The position numbers and the translations under genes were made by a program. From Candidatus Omnitrophota bacterium (GTDB lineage: Bacteria; Omnitrophota; JACPQZ01), in contig JACPQZ010000038.1 in NCBI GenBank assembly GCA_016190205.1, forward strand, positions 1 to 64,000: 64,000 nt of DNA, in the 5' to 3' direction. The notes below the pieces were generated by a model. The model saw nothing but the letters and a program-made list of their open reading frames with translations. It had not been told where the DNA came from and made no database searches. Below are positions 33,333 through 42,061 of this stretch, piece by piece (position 1 is the first letter of the stretch; every line of letters starts with the position of its first letter).

Positions 33333-35435
33333 TTATCGGTGAGGAGAGGCCGCAAGCTTAAGTTCCGTTTTAAACGTGAGGGTGACCCGGACGCCGCCTT
33401 CCTCGCGGTTTTGTACCTGGATCACTCCCCCGTGAAGCTCCACGAAGGTCTTGGAGATCGCAAGCCCGAGGCCCGTCCCTTGCTCAATCGGTTTGGTTGT
33501 GAAGAAGGGATCAAAGATTTTGGGAAGGTCCGCTTCGGAGATGCCTGGCCCCGTATCCTCAACGCTTACACTGACTACGGAGTCCCCTAAAACAAAGGGA
33601 CGGGTTTTTCCGCCGCCAGGAAAGCTGTCCAAGTCTCGGATCCTATCGACCCGGGTCTCGATGCGCAGTATGCCGCTCACGGGCATGGCATCTATGGCAT
33701 TCGAGATGAGGTTCACCAAAACCTGCATGATCTTCTGTCTGTCCAACATGAGCGGGGGAAGCCCGGGTGTAAGCCCCATGATCGGATTGATACACGAACC
33801 TCTCAATTTGTGTGTGACCTGAAGAAACGCCTCCTCAACCAGTGCATTTAAGTCCGTGGGCTCTGGCTCGATGCGAACCGGGGCTGAATACTTGAGCAGT
33901 CCCTTGATAATTCTGTCCGCACCCTCCACCGCATAGACCATATCGTCCAGCACACCTTTTAAGTCGTCCTCCGTCATACGGTCGAGGTCCTTCGTAATGC
34001 GTTCCACGCCCAGCCGCAACAGCGTGAGAGGTGTCTTGACCTCATGCACGATCGAGGCCGCCAGGCGGCCAATGGATTCGAGCTTCTCTGCCTGGATGAG
34101 CCGGGCATGCTTTTCTTTAAGCTCCGCCGTGCGCTGTTCCACCCTTCGCTCGAGCTCCTCATAAGCCCACCGCACGGCTTTCTCCCCCCTCTTACGCTCG
34201 CTGATGTCAATGATGGCGGCCAGGATAAAGGCGCCCTCCGATGTCCGGATGGGATTTAAGCCGATCTCCACGGGAATCTCCGTGCCGTCCTTGTGGCGGG
34301 CGTAGAGATCGCGGCCTTGCCCCATGGGGCGTGCAGTTGGAGCGTGAAAGAACTCCTTGCGGTGCCTCTCGTGCGCGCCTTGAACACGGCTGGGGATAAG
34401 GAGTTCCACCGGCCGCCCGACGAGTTCACTCCGGGCGTATCCAAAGGTGGACTCGGCCTGGGCATTGGCAAGCACGATGCGCCCTTCGCCATCCACGACG
34501 AGCATCGCGTACGGCGCCCCCTCCACCGTCAGGCGGAACTGTTCCTCCGCCTCCTGCCGCTCGAAGAAAATCGCCGCCACGAGGAGCCCTGAAACGGTAA
34601 TAAAGCCCATAAAAATCTGCGTGAAGAGAAACGACTCCGGGGGGGACTGCGTCGAAAACGGCCCCAGGCCCGTGCCTGCTCCCTTGACCGCGAGATACGC
34701 CATCGCCATGATTGAGAGCATCACCCCGCTCGATCCGAAGCGAACCCCTGCCCAGATAATGAAGGGAAGCACCGCCCAAGCGAGGGGATATTTGTTGACG
34801 GCAAAGGCAGAGTGGCTGCCGAAGATGAACTCGCTCACCGCAACCCAGGCGCACACGAAAGCGATCGCTTCACCCCAACGCCTGGGAGTCCAGTCGAGCC
34901 TGGAAAACTGTCCCCAGGTGATGATCAGCGGGGTTACGATGCAAACACCGATGAGATCCCCCAGCCACCACGTGAGCCACGTTTGGGCGAACGCCGCCGA
35001 ACCCACAAATCTGCCGAGCCACAGACCTGCGACGCCGCATGTAGACGCGATGAGGCACGCCACTATTCCAATTCCCAGAAACATGACCATGTCACGGGAG
35101 CGGTTGAACGGGTTCTGTGTCCCGACCCAGTTCCGGATAAGAAACGCCCCTGCCAGGGCCTGGAGAGTTGACCCCGTGGCGATCGCGCATGAGACCAAAA
35201 GTCCCGCCATACCCGCCGTCGGCATGTGGATAAAAAATATGAGGTTGGCCAGGAAGGAACCCATCCAAATACCGGGCCAAATGCGGGGGCCGCGAAGCAA
35301 GGTGCCTGCAAGCGCTAACCCCGAGGGCGGCCACAGGATGGTGACGTTACCCGGCGGGATAGCAAAAAGAAAGCCGAATAACGCGGTCGTCAGGTATGCG
35401 ACGGCCATGATGCCGATCTCTAAAAGTTTTTTCAT
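33333..35435 (-). CDS. Membrane sensor histidine kinase, MASE1-PAS-HisKA-HATPase
   Basis: A 700-residue kinase. Residues 1-300 form a MASE1 domain of about eight helices (ILWPPSGLALAGTLLRG, RIWPGIWMGSF). A PAS domain follows (about 315-440: DGEGRIVLANAQAESTFGY), then a coiled coil, the phosphorylation site IVHEVKTPL, N box NLISNAIDAM, and G boxes EDTGPGI and GTGLGLAISK. The ATG overlaps the phoR stop (ATGA), so it is made with PhoBR. It has no own response regulator here. It may feed PhoB with a second input or act on a distant regulator. Confidence 0.9.
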   Translation of the reverse strand: MKKLLEIGIMAVAYLTTALFGFLFAIPPGNVTILWPPSGLALAGTLLRGPRIWPGIWMGSFLANLIFFIHMPTAGMAGLLVSCAIATGSTLQALAGAFLIRNWVGTQNPFNRSRDMVMFLGIGIVACLIASTCGVAGLWLGRFVGSAAFAQTWLTWWLGDLIGVCIVTPLIITWGQFSRLDWTPRRWGEAIAFVCAWVAVSEFIFGSHSAFAVNKYPLAWAVLPFIIWAGVRFGSSGVMLSIMAMAYLAVKGAGTGLGPFSTQSPPESFLFTQIFMGFITVSGLLVAAIFFERQEAEEQFRLTVEGAPYAMLVVDGEGRIVLANAQAESTFGYARSELVGRPVELLIPSRVQGAHERHRKEFFHAPTARPMGQGRDLYARHKDGTEIPVEIGLNPIRTSEGAFILAAIIDISERKRGEKAVRWAYEELERRVEQRTAELKEKHARLIQAEKLESIGRLAASIVHEVKTPLTLLRLGVERITKDLDRMTEDDLKGVLDDMVYAVEGADRIIKGLLKYSAPVRIEPEPTDLNALVEEAFLQVTHKLRGSCINPIMGLTPGLPPLMLDRQKIMQVLVNLISNAIDAMPVSGILRIETRVDRIRDLDSFPGGGKTRPFVLGDSVVSVSVEDTGPGISEADLPKIFDPFFTTKPIEQGTGLGLAISKTFVELHGGVIQVQNREEGGVRVTLTFKTELKLAASPHR

Positions 35436-36796
35436 AGCGGGAGTGTAAACATAAATGCGGAGCCTTGATCGGGCCTGCTGGTAACCCAGACCCGGCCCTG
35501 GTGCGCCTCTACAATATGCTTGACGATGGCAAGTCCTAAGCCGGTGCCGCCCAGACTGCGGGAGCGGGCCTCGTCAACGCGGTAAAAACGCTCGAAGATC
35601 CTGGGAAGATCTTTCTCCGGAATCCCGATGCCGGTATCTTCAACGGCAATCTCCACATGATGGTCCCGGCTGCGCGCCGATATGGACACGGACCCGCCGT
35701 CGCGGTTGTAACTTACTGCATTACCGATCAAGTTCATAAAGACCTGGCGGATCCTCTCGGGATCCGCCTGAATGCGCGGCGCGTTTTCAAAATCCGTCTT
35801 CACAGTCAGACGTCTCTTTTCAATGGGCTGTTTGAGCAGTGAGAGGACCTCGTCCACAATGGGCTTAAGCTCTATCGCCTTAACCCGGGGAGGTGATTCC
35901 TTGAGTTCCAACTGGGCCAGCTGCAGGAGATCATCCACGAGGCGGGTAAGCCTTGCCGCTTCCTGGTCAATGAGCTCCACGAACCTCCTGTTATTCGCCG
36001 GATCATTGATAGCACCGTCTTTCAACGTTTCCGCGAGACTCCTGATGCCGGTTAACGGGCTCTTGAGCTCGTGCGAAACATTGGCAACAAAGGCCTTTCT
36101 CAAACGTTCATACCTGTAAACTTCTGTGAGGTCCTCAAACACCATGACGACCGAAGGACGCGCACTACCCAGGGCCCGTCCCAAAACCGCCGTCGCACGA
36201 AGCGTCCTCTCCGTAGGCTGGTAGATGGTAAACTCTCGGTTTGCCGTGAGCCCCTGGGCGCGAACTTCCTCAACCAGTTCATTTACCTCGCGCAATCTTA
36301 CCACCTCGAGAAGCGGCTTACCCGGCGCTTGGGCCAAATCCGTGCCGAAAAGAGACGCCGCAGAGGGGTTCAAGATGGCGATGCGGTCCTCCGCATCCAG
36401 TGCCAGGACACCCTCTGCCATACTCTCCAAAACCGCCTGGGCCTGATTCTTTTCGGTGGAGAGAGTATGCATCTCATTCTTAAGCAGACGCGCCACGGCA
36501 TGCAAGGCTCGCCCTAACTCATTGATCTCTGGGATATTTGATCTCGGTGCCGGACCACCCCACCCTCCCTGCGCTATGGATCTTGCCTGATCCGTAAACC
36601 CTGTAAGCGGACGCACAACCTTGCGGGAAAACACGAGACGTAAAAGCAGGGCGAGCACAAGGCTCGCACCCAGGCCTGCTGAAAGGGCACGTGCAATATC
36701 GTCCCCCACCGGCATGACCGCCCCCGTGAACGCAAGCGCTGCGATCACACAAGCCATGATGCTAAGGAGAAAAATTTGGTGGAGGGAAATTTTCAT
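35432..36796 (-). CDS. phoR: Phosphate-regulon sensor kinase PhoR
   Basis: A 454-residue kinase with two N-terminal helices and almost no periplasmic loop, as in PhoR. HAMP-like and PAS regions follow (LALDAEDRIAILNPSAASLFG). The catalytic core has VSHELKSPLTGIRS (His site), NLIGNAVSYNRDGG, EDTGIGIPEKDLPRIFERFYR and GGTGLGLAIVKHI. It lies 18 bp after phoB and precedes the Pst genes, so identification with phosphate sensing is strong. It probably senses through Pst/PhoU rather than directly. Confidence 0.93.
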   Translation of the reverse strand: MKISLHQIFLLSIMACVIAALAFTGAVMPVGDDIARALSAGLGASLVLALLLRLVFSRKVVRPLTGFTDQARSIAQGGWGGPAPRSNIPEINELGRALHAVARLLKNEMHTLSTEKNQAQAVLESMAEGVLALDAEDRIAILNPSAASLFGTDLAQAPGKPLLEVVRLREVNELVEEVRAQGLTANREFTIYQPTERTLRATAVLGRALGSARPSVVMVFEDLTEVYRYERLRKAFVANVSHELKSPLTGIRSLAETLKDGAINDPANNRRFVELIDQEAARLTRLVDDLLQLAQLELKESPPRVKAIELKPIVDEVLSLLKQPIEKRRLTVKTDFENAPRIQADPERIRQVFMNLIGNAVSYNRDGGSVSISARSRDHHVEIAVEDTGIGIPEKDLPRIFERFYRVDEARSRSLGGTGLGLAIVKHIVEAHQGRVWVTSRPDQGSAFMFTLPL

Positions 36797-36814
36797 GAAT
36801 GTATTTTTTAAGAG

Positions 36815-37501
36815 TTACCTATCGATCAGAAACCGGTACCCCACATTTTTGATAGTGAGAATGCGCTTTCCGGCAGCCCCAAGCTTTCGGCGGAGCTGGC
36901 TTACATGAAGATCCACCGTCCTAGACTCTATGTCCAGCGAGCGCTCATAGCCCCAGACCCGGCTTAAGAGGACGTCCCGGGAAAGGACCTTTCCCCCGGC
37001 CTGGGCCAGGGCTTTGAGGAGCTCGAATTCCTTGGACGTGAGCTCTATCCCTTTTCCCTTGACCGTCACGAGGTGTCTGGCCCAGTCCGCCTTGAGCTCA
37101 CCCAGGGAGAAAATCTCCTCATCACCTTGATCCCGGTAGCGGCGCAGAACCGCCTTGATGCGCGCAACGAGCTCCCGGGGGCTGAAGGGCTTGGTCATAT
37201 AGTCATCCGCCCCGAGCTCAAGGCCCACTACCTTATCCGTCTCGTCGGATTTTACAGTGAGCATAATGACCGGTATATGCGCAGTTCTTGTGTCCCGCTT
37301 GATTGAGCGGCAGACCTCAAGGCCATCCATCTTGGGGAGCATGAGATCCAGGACCACGAGATCCGGAAGCTCCCTTTGGCACATCCCAAGGCCATCGTCT
37401 CCATCGGCGGCGGTGAGCACGTTAAAACCGGCCGTCTTTAGCCCGTAGGTTACGGCCTCCCGAATACTCGTCTCATCATCCACAACAAGGATCTTTTCCA
37501 T
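36815..37501 (-). CDS. phoB: Phosphate-regulon response regulator PhoB
   Basis: A 228-residue OmpR-type regulator. Receiver domain with acidic pocket VVDDETS, phosphoacceptor in LVVLDLMLPKMDG, and LTVKSDETD...PFSPREL with the conserved Lys before PF. The C-terminal winged helix includes LTSKEFELLKAL and VWGYERSLDIESRTVDLHVSQLRRKLG. It activates Pho promoters under phosphate starvation. It heads the nine-gene phosphate cluster. Confidence 0.94.
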   Translation of the reverse strand: MEKILVVDDETSIREAVTYGLKTAGFNVLTAADGDDGLGMCQRELPDLVVLDLMLPKMDGLEVCRSIKRDTRTAHIPVIMLTVKSDETDKVVGLELGADDYMTKPFSPRELVARIKAVLRRYRDQGDEEIFSLGELKADWARHLVTVKGKGIELTSKEFELLKALAQAGGKVLSRDVLLSRVWGYERSLDIESRTVDLHVSQLRRKLGAAGKRILTIKNVGYRFLIDR

Positions 37502-37534
37502 ACAGCTAGAATTTTACCACGCGAGGTAAGCGCA

Positions 37535-37562
37535 TTTATATAGAAGCAACTGGGTGTGCCAA
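37535..37562 (-). promoter_or_regulatory. Sigma70-type promoter for phoB
   Basis: The reverse strand shows TTGGCA (37562-37557), a 16-bp spacer and TATAAA (37540-37535), predicting a start about 27 nt before the phoB ATG. Confidence 0.45.
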
Positions 37563-37626
37563 TTGTGCAATTTACAAATTTTATAACTAAATATTAGGAA
37601 ACAGGATGCGGAACCTCATGGTATAT

Positions 37627-37655
37627 TTGTCAGGTATTTACTTTTACTATACAAA
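37627..37655 (+). promoter_or_regulatory. Sigma70-type promoter for the secreted metalloprotease
   Basis: TTGTCA (37627-37632), 17-bp spacer and TACAAA (37650-37655) stand shortly before the ribosome site AAGGAG of the protease gene. An overlapping TATACA (37648-37653) is an alternative -10. Confidence 0.4.
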
Positions 37656-37682
37656 ACTATGCATAGCCAAGGAGACCGCCCC

Positions 37683-39608
37683 ATGCACTTCGCTCACCGA
37701 AGCTCCTTCTTACTAGGCCTGTTCGTTTTCATAGCGTTCCTGTCCACAATTTTTGCTCCAGCCACCTTCGCTGACCCTCCCTCTGCAAAACTCATCCGGA
37801 AGGCCGCTCCTTTTCAACGCACGGCCCCCGAACTGGGCGAGGTCCGCTCCCGTGCCGTGGAGCTTAACCTGGACGCCCTTCCTGGGGACATCCCGGAGTC
37901 GCACCCAGTGCATGGATACATTCGAAAGGTCGAAATCACACTCTTTGAAGATGTCGTGCTCACCCTTTTACTATACCCTTCGGAGAGAAAGGGCCCCGAC
38001 CATATCGCGTGGCAGGGTTATGTGGAGTCAGATCCCACCAGCACCGTCTTCATTGTGAGAAACAAGGCAAGCGTCACGGGAATCATTTCCACGGTGGGCA
38101 CGAGCTACGAAATCCGGTTTTTGGGTAACGGCCTCCACAGAATTCTGGAGGTGAACTACTCGGCCCTTCCGCCCGAAGCTAAGCCGCACACCCACGACGA
38201 GGGCGACGCGTCCGGGGGCGAAGCTCCTACGGGCGAAACCGCAAGCGCTGATTCCGGCGGGGTGACCGATCTCCTGGTGGTCTATACGCCGGCGGCGCGG
38301 GCGACATTGGGCGGGACGGACGCCATGAATTCTCGCATTTCGCTCTTCGTGACGCAGACCAACACGGCCCTCGCCAACAGTCAGGTCACGACCCGCATGA
38401 ATCTCGTGCACACCGCGGAGGTGAGTTACGTCGAGAGCGGAAGCTTTTCAACAGACCTCTCCCGGTTGCGCGGTTCCACGGACGGTTACATGGATACTGT
38501 GCACGAGATGCGCAACCTTTACGGAGCGGATCTCGTGTCCCTCATCTTAAACAGCGGGGATTACTGCGGCACGGGATACCTTCCCAAAAGCCTTTCGACC
38601 GGCAATAGCTCCCTGGGCTTCAGCGTGGTGCTGCGCAACTGCACCGATTACACCTTCGCACACGAGCTGGGCCACAACATGGGCTCGCATCATGATCGCG
38701 CAAATGCGGGCGGCACCCCCCTCTTTCCTTACGCCTACGGCTGGCGATTTTACGGAAATAGCGGCACCCTGTTCCGCACGGTCATGGCCTACAGCCCCGG
38801 GAGGCGCATCCCGTATTTTTCTAACCCCAACCTCCTCTACGACGGAACGCCCACGGGCGTCCCTGATTCCGAGGACAATGCCCGGAGCCTGAATCAATTC
38901 GTTCCCTACTTCTCCAACTACCGCACGAGCACCACCCCGGTGCTTGAACCGGTCCTCTCCTTTTCGCCGGTCGATTTACAGTTCGGAAATCTGGCTATCG
39001 GAGGAAGCAAGCGCCTTATCCTCACCCTGTCCAATAAAGGAGGTGCTGACTTAACCGTCACGAACATCCAGCTTGCGCACACGGAGTTCGCTCTGGCGAA
39101 CCCTGAAAACTGCATCAAGACCCTGGCGCCCTTTGAGTCTTGTTCTCTCTCCGTCGACTACCTGCCGTTTGACTCGGGTTCAGACACCGGCGTCATCACC
39201 TTCACCTCGAACGACCCCACGGGCCCGCACGGATATTACCTCTTCGGGACGGGTGTTGCTGCGGAACCGGATATCATGCTGAGCGCGACTGGAATAAGTT
39301 TCGGAAACGTGAAGGCGGGTTCCTCACAAACGAGGAGCCTCTCCATTTCAAATACCGGCAGCGTGGACCTCCTCTTAAACCGTCTGGAGATCGTAAATAA
39401 CGCCACAGGCGCCTTTCAAATCGCCTCGGATGGCTGCTCGTCCCGCGTGATCGCCCCGGCAGGCTCGTGCACAGTCTCCATCCGCTTTTCGCCACTCGCC
39501 AGCACGAGCTACTCGGCGGACCTTGTGATCGAATCCAACGATCCTGATGAGAGTTCGCTTGCGGTCCCGTTGTCCGGGCAAGTGAGAGGGGCCCGTGGAA
39601 AGAAGTAG
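37683..39608 (+). CDS. Secreted zinc metalloprotease (metzincin) with two C-terminal ASH-like domains
   Basis: A 641-residue exported protease. ATG 37683 follows AAGGAG, and a signal peptide ends near PATFA. A propeptide-like region (to about residue 185) precedes the catalytic domain with HELGHNMGSHHD, the extended zinc motif HExxHxxGxxH, and a later Met-turn candidate (TVMAYSPG). After about residue 415 two repeats of roughly 105 residues begin with FSPVDLQFGNLAIG and LSATGISFGNVKAG, like choice-of-anchor D/ASH domains. These often mediate surface or matrix attachment. It could act in defence, nutrition or self-processing. It is monocistronic and convergent with the downstream kinase. Confidence 0.85.
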   Translation: MHFAHRSSFLLGLFVFIAFLSTIFAPATFADPPSAKLIRKAAPFQRTAPELGEVRSRAVELNLDALPGDIPESHPVHGYIRKVEITLFEDVVLTLLLYPSERKGPDHIAWQGYVESDPTSTVFIVRNKASVTGIISTVGTSYEIRFLGNGLHRILEVNYSALPPEAKPHTHDEGDASGGEAPTGETASADSGGVTDLLVVYTPAARATLGGTDAMNSRISLFVTQTNTALANSQVTTRMNLVHTAEVSYVESGSFSTDLSRLRGSTDGYMDTVHEMRNLYGADLVSLILNSGDYCGTGYLPKSLSTGNSSLGFSVVLRNCTDYTFAHELGHNMGSHHDRANAGGTPLFPYAYGWRFYGNSGTLFRTVMAYSPGRRIPYFSNPNLLYDGTPTGVPDSEDNARSLNQFVPYFSNYRTSTTPVLEPVLSFSPVDLQFGNLAIGGSKRLILTLSNKGGADLTVTNIQLAHTEFALANPENCIKTLAPFESCSLSVDYLPFDSGSDTGVITFTSNDPTGPHGYYLFGTGVAAEPDIMLSATGISFGNVKAGSSQTRSLSISNTGSVDLLLNRLEIVNNATGAFQIASDGCSSRVIAPAGSCTVSIRFSPLASTSYSADLVIESNDPDESSLAVPLSGQVRGARGKK

Positions 39609-39610
39609 TG

Positions 39611-40921
39611 TCAGGTCTTGAAAATAAGCGTCGCCCGAACCCCGCCGCCTCTTCTGTTGGAGATATTTAATTCGCCTCCGTGCATGTCCATAATATTTTT
39701 GGCGATGGAAAGCCCAAGCCCCGTTCCCTGGCCGGTCTTCTTGGTGGTGAAGAAGGGGTCGAAGATCTTGCTTAAGTGCTCCTCCGGGATCCCGGGCCCG
39801 GTATCGTCGATTTCCAAAACGGCCAGGGTTTCGCCGGCCTTAAAGCGATCGCCCTCCCTCCTGCCTTTCCCCGCACCCGCGTTTCCAATCTTCTGGGTGT
39901 AGGCCCGGACGGTGAGCGTTCCTCCCACACCCATGGCGTGCGACGCGTTTAAAATAAGGTTAACCAGAACGTGCTGAACACGATTTCGATCCATGAGGGC
40001 CAGCAGGGGCTCTTTCGCAATATTCCTGACCACCTTGACGCGCAGCCGCTCGAGCTCGTGTCTCACAAGAGAAATAGAAGCCTCGAGCACCGCATGAAGA
40101 TCATCCTGCTTTAAGCTCACGGCGCTTAAAGACGAGAAATCGAGTATTCCCCTGATCACGGTATCAGCCTTGCGAACCGCATCCGAGATGTCTTCTATCA
40201 CCTGTCTTGCATCCGGGTCGCCCTCGCCGATTCTTTTGGCAAGGAAATCCGCCCCCATCCGGATAACGCTTAGGGGGTTCTTCACCTCGTGCGCCACGCC
40301 TGCGGCGAGGCGCCCGACCGACTGGAGCTTTTCGGCCTGAACGAGCATCGCCATGGTTTCCTGTAGCTTTTTCTCGCGCGTCTCAATCTCTTTATGGCGC
40401 AGCTCCAGGTCCTCCATGACATTGAGCGCGGCCAGTTGAGCGCGTTCGAGCTCCGCCAACCGCTTCTGCTCGCTTAGGGCAGCGCTTTGAGCAAGCTCCC
40501 TCTCCCTTTCAAGAGAGCGCGCGCGTTCGGTCACATCCTGTACCAAAAGAATGGCGGCCTCTTCGCGTTCGCTCAAGTGAAACCGGGACCCTTCGATCTC
40601 GAGCGACAAGACCTCATCCCCTCTCTTGAGCTGGTATGCCTCCCGCTCCATCACGCCCGTTGTCATGATGAGGCGCAAGGGATGCGCCTCCGGCGGAACC
40701 AAACGACCGTCCCGGCTCAGTGGCAAGAACCCTTCCAGGCCGATCCCCAGGATCTCAATATGGGCGCGGCCGGTGATCCTGTCAAACCCCCTGTTGCACC
40801 ACTGGACCCTGCCTTTGGAGTCCGTCCAGACGACACCCGTATCAATGGACCCTAAGGCCACCTCGAGCTTGCCTAAAATGGACCGGAGCTCCGCGATGAG
40901 AGCCGCTAAGTCTGCTACCAC
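39611..40921 (-). CDS. Cytoplasmic PAS histidine kinase (last gene of a split sensor operon)
   Basis: A 436-residue kinase with no membrane segment. PAS domain (about residues 20-130: TDSKGRVQWCNRGFDRITG), long coiled coil (140-200), then the kinase core. Core motifs are VAHEVKNPLSVIRMG (His site), NLILNASHAM, DDTGPGIPEEHLSKIFDPFF and GTGLGLSIAKNI. The start is GTG 40921 without a clear ribosome site. It is encoded 34 bp after a lone PAS protein and a HAMP membrane protein, which together look like the missing sensory parts. No response regulator adjoins it. Confidence 0.88.
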   Translation of the reverse strand: MVADLAALIAELRSILGKLEVALGSIDTGVVWTDSKGRVQWCNRGFDRITGRAHIEILGIGLEGFLPLSRDGRLVPPEAHPLRLIMTTGVMEREAYQLKRGDEVLSLEIEGSRFHLSEREEAAILLVQDVTERARSLERERELAQSAALSEQKRLAELERAQLAALNVMEDLELRHKEIETREKKLQETMAMLVQAEKLQSVGRLAAGVAHEVKNPLSVIRMGADFLAKRIGEGDPDARQVIEDISDAVRKADTVIRGILDFSSLSAVSLKQDDLHAVLEASISLVRHELERLRVKVVRNIAKEPLLALMDRNRVQHVLVNLILNASHAMGVGGTLTVRAYTQKIGNAGAGKGRREGDRFKAGETLAVLEIDDTGPGIPEEHLSKIFDPFFTTKKTGQGTGLGLSIAKNIMDMHGGELNISNRRGGGVRATLIFKT

Positions 40922-40955
40922 AGGGGCTTGATCGCCTTATGCTTCACTGAAGGCC

Positions 40956-41303
40956 TCACTCCAAAGGAGTAAGGGTCGCCCCAAAAACCCACTTGCCATC
41001 CTGTTTTTCCGCAATGATCAGGTGCTCGCAGTCAGTTTCCTTCCCTGCCTTGGTTACCGCTTTAAGTTTGAGCGGCTTATTGAGCAGGGTACCCTGCTCC
41101 GTGAGAAGAAAGCGGGAGAATCCCAGGTGGTGGGCATCATGCAGGTTTTTGGGAATGAGAACGGTGAGCGGTCTTCCCATTATTTCCTTCGATTTCCAAC
41201 CGAAAAAGGATTCGAACGAAGCATTCACCCAGCTGATGAGTCCGTCCCGGTCCGAGATGACGGCCGGAACTGCGGTTACTTTCTTGAGTTCCTCAAGGGT
41301 CAT
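40956..41303 (-). CDS. Stand-alone PAS domain protein
   Basis: A 115-residue protein made of one PAS domain (ISDRDGLISWVNASFESFFGW through LIIAEKQDGKWVFGATLTPLE). Its ATG overlaps the stop of the HAMP-protein gene (ATGA). It has no output domain, so it probably works as a separable sensory module for the kinase encoded downstream. The ligand is unknown; no heme or flavin signature can be read directly. Confidence 0.8.
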   Translation of the reverse strand: MTLEELKKVTAVPAVISDRDGLISWVNASFESFFGWKSKEIMGRPLTVLIPKNLHDAHHLGFSRFLLTEQGTLLNKPLKLKAVTKAGKETDCEHLIIAEKQDGKWVFGATLTPLE

Positions 41304-41932
41304 GCCCCATCCTCCATTTTGAGCCGGAGGGTGCCCCCGGCAGCTGAAACCTTGTCGGGAACCTCATACCTTCTAGGTTGTCCCAACTGACCGGCCAGCG
41401 TATTTATCTCCATTTTGAGCTTGATCATCTCCATCTCCCGGTCTACGGTCACGCGGAAAAACCGCTCCAGCCTCTTTTGTTTCTCTTCTAAATCGGAATA
41501 TGCCGTATCGAGCTCTTCGGCCCGCTCCTTTTCTTCCTGCGCGCCCTGTAACGCCTTTTGGGTCAAGGCCTTTTCTCTTTCCAGAAGACCCTTAAGATCG
41601 GCCGCCATTTTGTTAAATGACATGGCGAGCTGCCCCACCTCATCACGCGAGACGACCACAATCCTCGTGTTGAGATCTCCCCTCCCGACCGCCTGCGCGG
41701 CATCCCGAAGTCTCCTGATGGAAGATGTCAGTGACCGCGCCAGAAAGTCTCCGACCGAAATGACTATGGCAAAAACTATGGTTGCATAGCCGATCATAAC
41801 CGTCAGTTTATAGGGGAGTTCTGTGATCCGGATGACGATGGCAATTCCCAGCACCGCCAGGCCTATAATGAGCGCGGAAAGCAATACAAAGACTGCGGCG
41901 AGCCTCGATCTGATGCTCCGGAACATGCCCAT
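41300..41932 (-). CDS. Membrane HAMP-coiled-coil protein without output domain
   Basis: A 210-residue protein with two N-terminal helices (LAAVFVLLSALIIGLAVLGIAIVIRI and LTVMIGYATIVFAIVISV) and a HAMP domain (DAAQAVGRGDLNTRIVVVSRDEVGQLAMSF). A long coiled coil follows to about residue 170. It lacks kinase, cyclase or methyl-accepting regions. It is translationally coupled to the PAS gene and co-directional with the kinase; the three together resemble one conventional sensor kinase divided over three genes. Confidence 0.78.
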   Translation of the reverse strand: MGMFRSIRSRLAAVFVLLSALIIGLAVLGIAIVIRITELPYKLTVMIGYATIVFAIVISVGDFLARSLTSSIRRLRDAAQAVGRGDLNTRIVVVSRDEVGQLAMSFNKMAADLKGLLEREKALTQKALQGAQEEKERAEELDTAYSDLEEKQKRLERFFRVTVDREMEMIKLKMEINTLAGQLGQPRRYEVPDKVSAAGGTLRLKMEDGA

Positions 41933-41999
41933 TACTTTAGCACGGGGAGAGGCTCCTTACAACCACCGGCGCCCTGAGGTCGGCACAGGCAAATAAAAA

Positions 42000-42030
42000 G
42001 CGATGGGGGCCTTCGAACGGCCCCCATCGC
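42000..42030 (-). terminator. Intrinsic terminator after the small exported-protein gene
   Basis: Arms GCGATGGGGGCC and GGCCCCCATCGC enclose a 7-nt loop. On the reverse strand the stem is followed by TTTTTATTTG. It lies about 30 bp past the stop at 42062 in the second frame of the gene upstream. Confidence 0.85.
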
Positions 42031-42061
42031 CTGCCCCTTGCGCCGCCAGATCTCTTGGTTT

